A stretch of DNA of 64,000 bases, taken from Hormiphora californensis. Its lineage: Eukaryota > Ctenophora > Tentaculata > Cydippida > Pleurobrachiidae. Location: contig CM035355.1 of the NCBI GenBank assembly GCA_020137815.1, positions 5,318,503-5,382,502 of the forward strand. Direction: 5' to 3'. The number at the start of each line of letters is the position of its first letter. Positions within the stretch are counted from its first letter, which is position 1. Made by a program: the position numbers and the translations under genes. Under the pieces are notes generated by a model. The model saw only the letters and a list, made by a program, of their open reading frames with translations. It had not been told where the DNA came from and did not search any database. Of this stretch, positions 1-8,757 are shown piece after piece.

Positions 1-228
1 TTTCTATGTCAATTTTTGCGTACGAATCGTGTTTCGAATCGGCAATGCTATACGGGAATGGTATTGCTGATTAGCAGGATTAAACGAACCATGAATCGTG
101 TCTCTCTAAATTTCCTAATTAGATTTGATGGGGGATCACGTATCAGCACAATCCATCTCGGACCCACTAATTACCAACATCACTCCCGTTTAGCATTGTC
201 GATTAGAAACACGATTCGTATACCATAA
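1..228. mobile_element. MITE copy 1, cut by the window edge
   Basis: This is nearly identical to the element at 405-652. It starts inside the left terminal inverted repeat and ends at a decayed right repeat (ACACGATTCGTA near 209-220). It has no credible coding potential; the open frame through it is only the palindromic repeat read in one frame. Confidence 0.75.
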
Positions 229-404
229 TTTACTTAAAATATTTTTCACAAAAAAAATTTCACAAAATTTCAGGTAATGATTCTCAATACCTTGATCGAT
301 GCTCTCCATGAATTTTTAGAGAAACATTTAATTTTGTGAAAAAACTTTGTAAAATATTTCAAAGTCAATTTTGTGAAAAAAATTTCAAAGTCAATTTTAT
401 CGTA

Positions 405-652
405 AATTTTCTATGTCAATTTTTGCGTACGAATCGTGTTTCGAATCGGCAATGCTATACGGGAATGGTATTGCTAATTAGCAGGATTAAACGAACCATG
501 AATCGTGTCTCTCTAAATTTCCTAATTAGATTTGATGGGGGATCACGTATCAGCACAATCCATCTCGGACCCACTAATTACCAACATCACTCCCGCTTAG
601 CAATACCGATTCGAAACACGATTCGTACGCAAAAATTGACATAGAAAATTTT
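405..652. mobile_element. MITE copy 2 with about 50-bp terminal inverted repeats
   Basis: The left end (AATTTTCTATGTCAATTTTT, then TGCGTACGAATCG) is mirrored at the right end (CGATTCGTACGCAAAAATTG, then ACATAGAAAATT). The two arms match for about 50 bp with a few mismatches. The interior is non-coding and nearly identical to copy 1, so the two inserted or duplicated recently. No clear target-site duplication was found because the flanks are AT-rich and self-similar. Confidence 0.85.
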
Positions 653-655
653 CCA

Positions 656-1390
656 CAAAATTGACTTTGAAATATTTTCCAAACTTTTTTACAAAATTTC
701 AGAGAATGATTCTTAACACCTTGATCGGTGCTCTCCATGAATTTTTTGAAAAAAAAGTTTCTGAATTTGTTGACCCTCTCATGAGGACACGATTCGACGG
801 GAAGTCAGGTATCAAATCAATCCATATCGAACCCGCTAACTAGCGAAATCATTTCCACATAGCACCACCGATTTGAAATAGGGTTAATACGGCGAAATTG
901 ACATTGAAATCCATACAATTTTCGTGAAATAATTGAAAAATTTTGCATGAAAAAGCCCGATTTCTGGGCATTTTTCGACCAAAAAATTCGGTGGTTCGGC
1001 CAAAATTTCCTACCGAACCGAACCGAACCGAACCGCCCAAAAAACACCGAATTTCCGAACCGAACCGAACCGAACCGAATATTCGGTCGCTTCCTGGTAC
1101 CTGCACTCGACTCATCGAGTAAACCATTAGCCTGTACGATACGTGATCTCTAAGTCTAATGAGGTCCCAGTATCGATATCCGTCTTGTATTTGAATCGAA
1201 GATACGTGATTCCCCACCGCTACACACTTTTACCGATTGATAGTCAGACGGGTTGAATGAGTTATTGTCTAAAGTTCATTAGAGGAATTTAATAACAATG
1301 CTGCAGCCACTGATATGCTAAGAAAAGCTTAGTGTGCCATTGAAACTGCGTATAGAGTGAAAATTACATCGAAAAAGGCTCAAAAATTCA
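656..1390. other. No gene seen; decayed MITE-like flank and ACCGA-rich tract
   Basis: The stretch 660-900 resembles diverged MITE flank (a second 'cttgatcg(g/a)tgctctccatgaatttt' block as at 290-320). From about 1011 to 1083 there is a short tandem tract of ACCGA pentamers. No splice-supported exon was recognised. Confidence 0.5.
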
Positions 1391-1392
1391 TC

Positions 1393-1476
1393 ACCCCGAT
1401 ATACCGGGCACCTCGATTTACCGGGCAAAATGGCTTCCCCCGAGGATCCCGGTAAATCGGGGTCCGACTGTACTTG
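1393..1476. mobile_element. Degenerate copy of a pogo/Tigger-like mini-element
   Basis: The right end (AAATCGGGGTCCGACTG followed by TA) is the same terminus as the complete element at 16621-16719. The left terminus is eroded, keeping only ACCCCGATATACCGGG-like sequence. The interior holds the same CCCCGAGGAT motif. Confidence 0.6.
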
Positions 1477-1499
1477 CTTTAAATCCCATATAATACTTA

Positions 1500-2230
1500 A
1501 TTAACCAATTTAAATATCTAGTTTTTAATATCATAGTTTCAGACATACATACATGAAAACGTTCAAAAGTAAATTTTCAGTTTACCTTGAGGATGTCACT
1601 ATCAATATAATAGTGATACAGAAAGCCGATCATTATTCGACCAACACCGGTAACATTGGTAAGTCCAGTAGTTTACGAAGCTATGCAGGCAGGTCTGGTC
1701 AATGGTCATGGCCAATGGAGCTGCATTGCGTATTGGAGTATTAGATGCTAGAGGTTTCACAATCTGCTGGCCAGGAATGTGAAGTATGCCGAAGATTTGA
1801 AAGAAGGATTAAAGATAGTTCTGAAATCAATGGCTACCCTTCTAGAGCAGGCAGGGCGGAGTGAAGCAGGCAGAGGCGCCACTAAGAGGATTCATCAGGA
1901 AGTGGAAAGAGAGGACGGGTTCACGCCGTTGCAGATGCAGCAAATGAACCAGGCAATAAAATCAAGTTGAGGAACTGGAAATGAGGCTCATAAACCGGGG
2001 TCATATTGCAGGTGGACCAACAGAAGCGAGACCGGAGGAGGCAGGACCTTCAAGGCGTTCCAGGGTACAGGAAGAGGAGGAACTTCGATTCGAAGCACCA
2101 GAAAGGATCGAAAGGGTAGAGGAGAAGGAAGCACAAAGGATTGGGCGAGTTCGAGTTGCGGTTAGTTGAACATCTGTAACTTAGCAGGTACGAGGGGATG
2201 GCCCAAACTAAATAAACGTTCATTCACATT
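1500..2230 (+). other. Exon-like cassette region of unknown function
   Basis: Short open frames follow one another at 1553-1744, 1779-1970 and 1981-2169. The second and third encode charged, Gln/Glu/Arg-rich peptides that could form coiled coil. A segment around 1670-1745 is related to the block at 5395-5470: a Tyr-Glu-Ala-Met-Gln-Ala-Gly-Leu stretch, then Ala-Asn-Gly-Ala in a neighbouring frame. No known domain was recognised. Given the duplicated relatives nearby, these are probably fragments of a repeated small-gene family. Confidence 0.3.
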
Positions 2231-2394
2231 CAGGAGCCGGTTCCTTACTGCTGTCAAGATCTTCAATTCCCGATCTTCTACAATAGCATCCATCTTGTAT
2301 CTGGCACATCCCAATTGTAGAGACGGCACTGGTGAGGAGATGGGAACCCCCTCCCCCTCATCACTCTAACTCTATTATCTCTATTAGCAATAAA

Positions 2395-2496
2395 ATGGCA
2401 ACAAAGTGTCACATGTGTGGGACTGGTGTGATAGTTACAAGAAATCAGGCGAGAGCCCATATAAACAGCAAGAAACACTACTTATTAAAGATATAG
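2395..2496 (+). CDS. Small C2H2 zinc-finger exon
   Basis: From ATG 2395 the frame encodes about 33 residues ending at TAG. It contains Cys-x2-Cys-x12-His-x5-His (CHMC ... HINSKKH), the spacing of U1/JAZ-type single zinc fingers that bind RNA or double-stranded nucleic acid. The same spacing and the preceding Thr-Lys-Cys occur in the spliced unit at 14069-14309, so this is a paralogous exon. An upstream splice acceptor (TCTATTAG) precedes the ATG. Whether the protein ends at the TAG or splices at AAAG/GTTAGC (about 2502) cannot be decided. Function unknown; binding to nucleic acid is inferred from the finger only. Confidence 0.5.
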   Translation: MATKCHMCGTGVIVTRNQARAHINSKKHYLLKI

Positions 2497-2634
2497 TCAG
2501 AAAGGTTAGCAATCTAATTATTATCTTATTATTATTGTTATTTTGTTATACATATATCTACTTTCTCTTTTCGCCCGACTTTGGATCTACTATCTGCAAA
2601 TTGTATTCGTATTTAAAGCTCTATTTTAATTTTC

Positions 2635-2750
2635 AGTACTTCACCAGCCATGTGCGTATCCTGAACACCGATGAAAAGTTTCTACTCTGGAGCTTTGATG
2701 TTCCGGTCATGGCTTCCAATGGAGCTGTTAGACTTTCCCTGATAACGTAA
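2635..2750 (+). other. Exon-like cassette ending in a conserved SNGAVRLSLI block
   Basis: A strong acceptor (TTTTAATTTTCAG) precedes an open frame that ends Ala-Ser-Asn-Gly-Ala-Val-Arg-Leu-Ser-Leu-Ile-Thr-stop. The same tail recurs near 3635-3672, 4480-4522, 5415-5450 (continuing Asn-Asn-Tyr-Gln) and 13725-13760. Some copies are shifted in frame. I do not recognise the family. Confidence 0.35.
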
Positions 2751-2805
2751 TAATGAATCGAATACTGTTGTATTTTGAAAAGTGTAATAGTAATATTTCA
2801 TTTAG

Positions 2806-3065
2806 CTGGAAATCAACGGCCTATTGATACCCTTGGGCTGGTCCCCAGCAGCATGGAATTAATTGGTATCAAGCTGCAGGATGTAAGGACAGAGAGAGGG
2901 CTAACCACTGATTTCCTTCCCTTTGTAGCCTCTGATGTCCTGTTCTCTCTTCACATCCATCCGGCTCTGGTGATCAAAATAGTGGCTTATTGCTATATGG
3001 ATATTAGTGGGTTTTGGAACGACGGTTTTAACTTATCGACCCTTTTCTTGACAATCCTTATTTAA
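2806..3065 (+). other. Exon-like open frame, unknown
   Basis: An acceptor (TTTCATTTAG) opens into a frame of about 86 residues, starting Ala-Gly-Asn-Gln-Arg-Pro and including a hydrophobic C-terminal stretch. The acceptor plus CTGGAAA context recurs at 3728, 4578 and 19568, where the following sequence differs (GlyAsnSerSerGlnGluArgIleMet-like). It may be an exon of the local repeated family; no domain was recognised. Confidence 0.3.
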
Positions 3066-3081
3066 TTGATACCCACTAGAG

Positions 3082-3285
3082 ATGCTGATTGTCATGCTTC
3101 CCCTCGAGTTATTGGTCCTGGTTGTGGACCATCTGCCTTGTGAGGCACTATTCGAACTTGGGCACGTTTGCTCCTGTTTTCGACAGCTGCTGAGTGAGGA
3201 TTGGGTTTGGGAGAGGGCATGCCTTCGCCAGTATGGACTTACCCTTCAAGGGCCGGCTCATTGCGGAAGGACTCACCGTACTTAG
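3082..3285 (+). CDS. F-box domain exon (short protein or fragment)
   Basis: The 67-residue frame has a good F-box signature near residues 6-47: LPLELLVLVVDHLP, then Leu-Phe-Glu-Leu-Gly-His-Val-Cys-Ser-Cys-Phe-Arg-Gln-Leu, then Trp. F-box proteins are substrate adaptors that dock on Skp1 in SCF ubiquitin ligases. Substrate-binding repeats such as WD40 or LRR are not visible downstream, so either they lie in unrecognised exons or this is a truncated copy. A splice acceptor (CCCACTAG) lies just upstream of the ATG. The unit sits immediately before the tandemly duplicated block at 3300-4770. Confidence 0.55.
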   Translation: MLIVMLPLELLVLVVDHLPCEALFELGHVCSCFRQLLSEDWVWERACLRQYGLTLQGPAHCGRTHRT

Positions 3286-3299
3286 ACAAATTGAAGGGC

Positions 3300-4770
3300 A
3301 CGGTTGAAAAGGCATTTTGGAAGCTACTAAACAACAGGAAGGGCTTTAAATCCTTCGATTATTGATAATATTAGTATTATTGGTTTATTATCATAGCTGA
3401 TATTACGTTCATAAAAACATCACTAAGTGACATTCCACCAACACAAGAAGGAAAAGGCCGTGTTGTTAGGGAATTGGTTGAAAGAGCTTCAAAGGCGGTG
3501 AAGGAATAAATCCCGATAGCGACAACCATGTGTTGTTATACACACATTCTCCGTTTAACATACAGAGAGACTAACTACATGTGTCATTCCCTAGATGTGG
3601 GATGAGGATATCCATTTCCCAATTGGAAAGCCTTCTGCTTCCAGTGGAGCTGTTAGACTTTCTCTGATAAAGTAATAATGAATCGAATACTGTTCTATTT
3701 TAAAAAAGGTAATAATAATATTTAATTTAGCTGGAAACAGTAGCCAGGAAAGAATCATGTCTTACAATAAATACTACTCCAGCATGGAAAATGATGGATG
3801 CAATGGAAAGAAGGTCTTAACAAGGTATGGTGTTCCAGGACGGAACAATCGAAAATTTCAACCACCATGCACACTCTTAACAGTTAACAAAGCAGTAATA
3901 TGATTATTCAAGGCTACTGAAAAAGGAATTGATCAGACGCTGTGAGAAGGAGTTGAGGGAGCTTCACCAAATGTCATTATAAGATATATGGTCAGAAAGG
4001 TTGGCAATCTAATTATTGGTATTTTCAAAATATTGTTATTTTATTCAAATGCAGCAGGGAACCAGTTATATCCGGTGTTTCGGGATCCTATTACAGGTGA
4101 AATTGACCATCATGTGATACAGGTTAATAAACCAAGTGGAACCCTGTACGGTTGAAAAGGCATTTTGGAAGCTACTAAACAACAGGAAGGTTTTTAAATC
4201 CTTCGATTATTGATAATATTAGTATTATTGGTTAATTATCATAGCTGATATTACGTTCATAAAAACACCACTAAGTGACATTCCACCAACACAAGAAGGA
4301 AAAGGCCGTGTTGTCAGGGAATTGGTTCAAAGAGCTTCAAAGGCGGTGAAGGAATAAATCCCGATAGCGACGACCATGTGTTGTTATACACACATTCTCC
4401 GTTTAACATACAGAAAGTACATGTGTTATTCCCTAGATGTGGGATGAGGACATAGTTTTTCCACCTGGTCAATTGGGAAGCCTTCTGCTTCCAATGGAGC
4501 TGTTAGACTTTCCCTGATAAAGTAATAATGACCCGAATACTGTTATATTTTTAAAACGGTAATAATAATGTTTAAATTAACTGGGAACAGTAGCCAGGAA
4601 AGAATCATGTCTTACAATAAATACTACTCCAGCATGGAAAATGATGGATGCAATGGAAAGAACCGTGTCTTAACAAGGTATGGTGTTCCAGGACGGAACA
4701 ATCGAAAATTACAACCAGCACTCTTAACAGTTAACAAAGCAGTAATAGGATTATTCAAGGATGAAACCGG
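3300..4770 (+). repeat. Direct tandem duplication, about 848-bp offset
   Basis: The sequence from 3302 (GGTTGAAAAGGCATTTTGGA) to about 3930 recurs from 4150 to about 4760 with small indels. Both copies contain the ValArgLeuSerLeuIle tail, an acceptor-like TTTAATTTAG or TTTAAATTAA, and an 'ATGTCTTACAATAAATAC' start. Copy 1 keeps some frames that are shifted in copy 2, so at most one copy of each exon can be functional. Confidence 0.8.
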
Positions 4771-4799
4771 GGGAAAAGCGAATCCGAGACGGAAAATGG

Positions 4800-4920
4800 C
4801 AGATTTGCCGGATATTGAGCACACATAGATTATAATATGATAAATACAATAATAATGACCCCGCACCAGTTGGGAACCTCCCAAGAGGAAAGGGAGAAGA
4901 AATGCAGCATTCCCTATCAC
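4800..4920 (+). other. Diverged copy of the shared 5' block / first exon
   Basis: GATATTGAGCACACATAG-ATTATAATATGATAAATACAATAATAATGA parallels the block upstream of the first exons at 14069, 14775 and 16509 (GATGTTGAGCAACC..TAGATTATAAAAT..ATGAATACAATAATAAAT). Downstream similarity is lost. Confidence 0.5.
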
Positions 4921-4927
4921 TTAATGG

Positions 4928-4974
4928 GATCTTTTCTACCTCAATGACAGTCTGCCATTGAGGTAGAAAAGATC
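4928..4974. repeat. Perfect 19-bp hairpin with 9-nt loop
   Basis: GATCTTTTCTACCTCAATG is followed nine bases later by its exact reverse complement. The arm sequence is not a transposon end seen elsewhere here. It is a quasi-palindrome rather than a terminator, since the host is eukaryotic and no T-run follows. Confidence 0.85.
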
Positions 4975-5014
4975 ACACTGTGATCACACGGAAAAGATCA
5001 CACTATCCTGTTCA

Positions 5015-5240
5015 ATTACACCAAAGATCCCTGTTTACGAGACATGGGTGAAAGATGTGAAAATCTGGTTATTGGCTTAACCAATGCCGCAAAGGAGAGA
5101 AGAGCTGCTATCCTTGTGCTCTCCACGAAGGGCAGAGCAAGGTCGATATGCAGGAATTTTTCTGGGGAGGTTTTAAAGAAAAATGACGGTGTCGACAAAG
5201 TTCTTGAAGAACTGAAGTCCGTTTTTGTCAGCAATTGGGA
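5015..5240 (+). pseudogene. Retrotransposon Gag-like fragment, frameshifted
   Basis: The frame from about 5044 carries a pattern typical of retrotransposon Gag N-terminal domains: basic Lys-Glu-Arg-Arg, a small-residue helix ending Gly-Arg-Ala-Arg, then AspGlyValAspLysValLeuGluGluLeuLysSerValPhe. Upstream (5020-5080) the expected aromatic Trp-containing stretch (YETWVKDVKIWLL) is present in a different frame, indicating a small indel around 5075-5085. No protease, reverse transcriptase or integrase follows. I read it as a dead remnant, possibly captured into the local cassette array. Confidence 0.45.
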
Positions 5241-5289
5241 TCAGCGAAACTATTGGAGGCTGACCAACAGTGGAACTCCGATGTATTAC

Positions 5290-5505
5290 CACTGCTGAAA
5301 GATTCTACGCTGACGAGCCCATGGGAAGGTGAAAAACAACCGGCTTCCAGCTACACCTGGCTGTCCGAAAGCCGGCACCTGGAAGTCCAGCCATTTACAA
5401 GGCATTTCAGACGGGTCTGGCCATGGCCAATGGAGCTGTTCGGATTTCGCTGAATAACTACCAGGCGCAGGTGAATGATGTGTGGCGGGACTTGGATTGT
5501 CAGAG
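5290..5505 (+). other. Exon-like cassette with ANGAVRISLNNYQ block
   Basis: An open frame ends at TAG near 5563 and encodes about 70 residues: a basic N-terminal part, then TyrLysAlaPheGlnThrGlyLeuAlaMetAlaAsnGlyAlaValArgIleSerLeuAsnAsnTyrGln and a Cys-containing tail. It is the longest version of the repeated NGAVR block (others near 1690, 2710, 3640 and 13730). The family is not recognised. Confidence 0.35.
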
Positions 5506-5835
5506 GGACTCATGTACAGTGGTGGGCCCATCCTGTGTTTAGGATTTGTCTTGTAAGGTCGAACACACACGTTGTACTGGCATCCGATACATTTCATTCC
5601 CGAAGGGAGTTCTGTACACCAAATGTACAGGCTCCATGGACCCACAGTTTATACACTCAATAGGACACAGATTACCGTTGGTGACCATATCATAGAAAAT
5701 CCCAACATTTTCACCATCAACCAGACAGTCTAGACGAATTCAGTTAACACCTCATACACACACTTCCTTACATCCAAACCTGTCGCACTTTATAAACAAT
5801 ATCATTGTCATACAGAAATATATATGTGGGCTATA

Positions 5836-5955
5836 ATAATGTCTGTTTGCGTTACGACGGGGGATTCGTATTTCGAGTACGACCCGGACATTCATTGTGT
5901 AGGTTCTTTCGTGGCTTGGAAGACCTCGAACATCACCCTAAACAACTCACAAAAC
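5836..5955 (+). pseudogene. Detached 120-bp copy of the transposase 5' coding segment
   Basis: This matches 8950-9069, the start of the conserved part of the 671-codon ORF, at all but about one position. It begins ATGTCTGTTTGCGTTACGAC and ends TCACAAAAC. Homology stops abruptly on both sides, and downstream sequence to about 6250 is unrelated. Near-identity implies a recent copy or gene conversion. Confidence 0.8.
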
Positions 5956-6280
5956 GACTATGGTCATCCTTCAGCGGATTACAGACAGGACTGGCATTCG
6001 CCCGATATCGTTTGGTATGTTTTTCACCGAAAATTATTTTTTTTCACCTTTCGTTTCAATTTTTTACCTACCCGGCATTCACCCGGATTGGCTTTTTCGC
6101 ACGAAGTGCAAAAAAGTCAATACATAGCAGGGTTAGAATTCTCCAAAAAACTGAGAAAGTGTCATGTTATGTCCCCGCAACGGCCATAGTTACCAACGTT
6201 GCTCCTTCATAAAAAGTAAAAACATTGGGGGTGCAACCTAATAAAAGACGGCCCTACCCGGATTTTCGGATTTGCAGGCC

Positions 6281-6660
6281 TTCAATTAATATCTGTTATG
6301 TTTAGGGGTTTGTTTGGCCAGCAAGATCTTGAGACAGTACAGCCGGAACCATACTCTGTTACACCCAGACAGGAATCACCTCCCCACGATCTCATTACGT
6401 ATGTATTTCTTCAAGTCGGACCAAATCTCAAAAAGTGACTTTTTAAACCCGTCGGACCCTCCCCTCTGGAATACGGGCATTCAATTAATATCTGTTATGT
6501 TTAGGGGTTCGTTTGGCCAGCAAGATCTTGAGACAGTACAGCCGGAACCATACTCTGTTAAACCCCCGGATCCGGTGAAACCCAGACAGGAATCACCTCC
6601 CCACGATCTCATTAGGTATGTATTTCTTCAAGTCGGACCAAATCTCAAAAAGTGACTTTT
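6281..6660 (+). repeat. Two tandem copies of a 195-bp exon cassette
   Basis: Two direct copies start near 6283 and 6479 (ATTCAATTAATATCTGTTAT). Each contains an open exon-like frame beginning ATGTTTAGGGGTT(C/T)G, Gln/Pro-rich, ending HisAspLeuIle at a donor-like AG/GTATGT. The second copy has an extra CCCCCGGATCCGGTGAAA segment. A third copy is at 7418-7580. The family is not known to me. Confidence 0.7.
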
Positions 6661-6676
6661 TAAACCCGTCGACCCC

Positions 6677-7393
6677 TTTGGTAACGAAGTTACCCCTCCC
6701 TTGCCGGCGCGGCGTGCGAAGCACGCCAAACGAAGGCCGCGTAGCGGCCTGAGTAGGGGTAACAAACCCGCTTTGATTCACTTCAAAAATTAATAGCTCC
6801 TCAACCACTCAATGAAAATGCACCAAATTTTGGTATTCCCCACCAAATTGTCTGAAAATTATAATTCTGTACTCATATTTAAAAAATTATCCCCGGAACC
6901 TTGGTTTTGAAATCAGTTTTAGGTGTTAATGATGAAAAAAATTTTTGAAAAAGTAGGTCAGGTATGCTTAACATCATATCAAAGATCGTGGCAAAGTTTG
7001 AAGTTTCTATCTTGAAAGGTCTGGCCATCAAAATTAAAAAGGTCTTGAAGTTGAACCATTTGTACAAAACATGTTGTAACTCAGCTTCTACTTTGCCAAA
7101 TTAAACCTGGTTTGAAACACTGAACTGCTAATCTATCCCTCCGAATACGGACGAAGTTTGAAACCGCCAGCTCTATTGGCCGCTCTGCAATACTTGTTTG
7201 TGTCAAAGAAATCAGGAAAGTAACGAGATTTGGTCTCGGTGTGGCCCTGTGCGCGGCTCAAACCCCTTAGCTAGAACTATGTAGTGTAGACTACAACTTT
7301 TCAGTGCTCAGTATAACGTTTTGGGCGCGCTATAAAAATAGGGCAAGCCCTTCTGATACCTCTAAACAGAGTGTGAGGTGTCTTCGATACCAA
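6677..7393. mobile_element. hAT-like non-autonomous element, 717 bp, 8-bp TSD
   Basis: The ends are TTTGGTAACGAAG at left and CTTCGATACCAA at right, an imperfect inverted repeat. Both sides carry the same 8-bp TCGACCCC (6669-6676 and 7394-7401). The paralogous cassette at 6450-6480 has the near-intact empty site (CCCGTCGGACCCTCCCCTCTGG). Eight-bp duplications are typical of hAT elements. The interior has GC-rich hairpins near 6708-6750 and no transposase gene. A 77-bp deletion derivative lies at 36393-36469. Confidence 0.85.
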
Positions 7394-7417
7394 TCGACCC
7401 CTCCCCTCTGGAATACG

Positions 7418-7580
7418 GGCATTCAATTAATATCTGTTATGTTTAGGGGTTCGTTTGGCCAGCAAGATCTTGAGACAGTACAGCTGGAACCATACTCTGT
7501 TACACCCCCGGATCCGGTGAAACCCAGACAGGAATCACCTCCCCACGATCTCATTAGGTATGTATTAGAGTTTAGACCAA
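7418..7580 (+). repeat. Third copy of the 195-bp exon cassette
   Basis: Matches the second copy at 6479-6620, including the CCCCCGGATCCGGTGAAA insert and the AG/GTATGTATT donor-like end. The hAT-like element separates it from copies 1 and 2. Confidence 0.75.
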
Positions 7581-7689
7581 AAACTAATTAAAAGGAAAAG
7601 ATCCGGGCCCTTCACCTCCAATCGATACTAGGCCTTCACTTCACTTACAGTCGCTGCTTGGCTTTCCACAATAATACCTAGTTGATGCT

Positions 7690-8135
7690 GTCGCGTTAAT
7701 GAGATAATTGGATAATTAGATGCACGTATAGCCGTTTTTCACTAAAACGGTTCAATATGAGTTTCATCAATTTTCACATAGTGCATCCGGTAGAGCATAC
7801 CCATCTTTATAGATGACTTTTTAACAAACATAGGGTCTATTTCCCACCAGAAACGAGATGTTTTTTGCCCACAGTGGGCAAATGTGGGCACAATAAAAGG
7901 TGACGTCCCCCCTGTTTATGTTTATGTTTATGTTTATGTTCATGTTCATGTTTATGTTTATGTTTATGTTTATGTTTATGTTTATCTCACTCAAAACTCA
8001 AAATTTTTTACGTTCCGACCCGAAACCGGTTGCACTGGGTGAATAATGTTGAAACTCATCCCGAACCGTTTTAGCCGTATGGTGAAAAACGGTTGTCACG
8101 TGCATCTAATTATCCAATTATCTCATTAACGCGAC
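7690..8135. mobile_element. Foldback MITE, 446 bp, ATGCT duplication
   Basis: The first 38 bases (GTCGCGTTAATGAGATAATT...) are perfectly inverted at the right end, and similarity continues more loosely (AACGGTT, GTTTCATC). ATGCT flanks both ends (7685-7689 and 8136-8140), a likely 5-bp target duplication. The interior includes a TTTATG hexamer array at about 7914-7985. No coding potential. Confidence 0.85.
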
Positions 8136-8757
8136 ATGCTAGAGACTTCATTTTGGTGTCTACACCCACTAATGCGAGGACGCTACACACTTTAGTGCCC
8201 TTATTTTGTCTCTACTCCAATTCTAAGGGAAGTTATGAATTTTAGGATAGCCTGGAATTGCACTAGCCACGCCCACCCGGAAATAAGAGGGTTCCACCTT
8301 CGGTAGAGTGTGAACCTTTTTTGAGGTGTTAGTGGGGACCCATTAGAACACTAGTGGAGGAATTAGCTTGTTATCAATTTTTTCCTGGTCACCGCCCTCA
8401 GCAGCTCAGCTCCCTTACTATTTAACAAACTTTAGATAATTACCTTAAAACTACAAATATTAGAGCTTGGTGTTCAAGACAAAAGTTTCTCTAAATATAT
8501 ATATAGCGGACATTTCGCGACCAATTTCAAGTCTCTACGATGTTCCTGAGCTGACATATTAACATATCCTAGAAATTCATTCATGTTCATTTTTGAAGGT
8601 CATCTCATGGTCGTAGCTTCTTAGACTTTTGGCTGCTGGTTCAGGGAACCCCTGGGGTCATTTTACAACCGGTGGTCAATTGACCGTCAAAATTTCCACC
8701 CAATGTACACAATTGTGACATTTTGTGACATGTGCATGAAAAAAATATGCATGTCAC
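8136..8757. other. No gene seen
   Basis: AT-rich sequence without a supported exon. It ends with a CATGTCACATGTCACGTG-like stretch and a 13-base C run (8771-8783) just inside the start of the transposase frame. It may hold the transposase promoter or an upstream exon, but nothing specific could be identified. Confidence 0.4.

Noticed and set aside
1-655. Small conserved protein in two copies (about 70 and 102 codons)
   Set aside because: The frames lie wholly inside the palindromic MITE copies and reflect DNA-level repetition.
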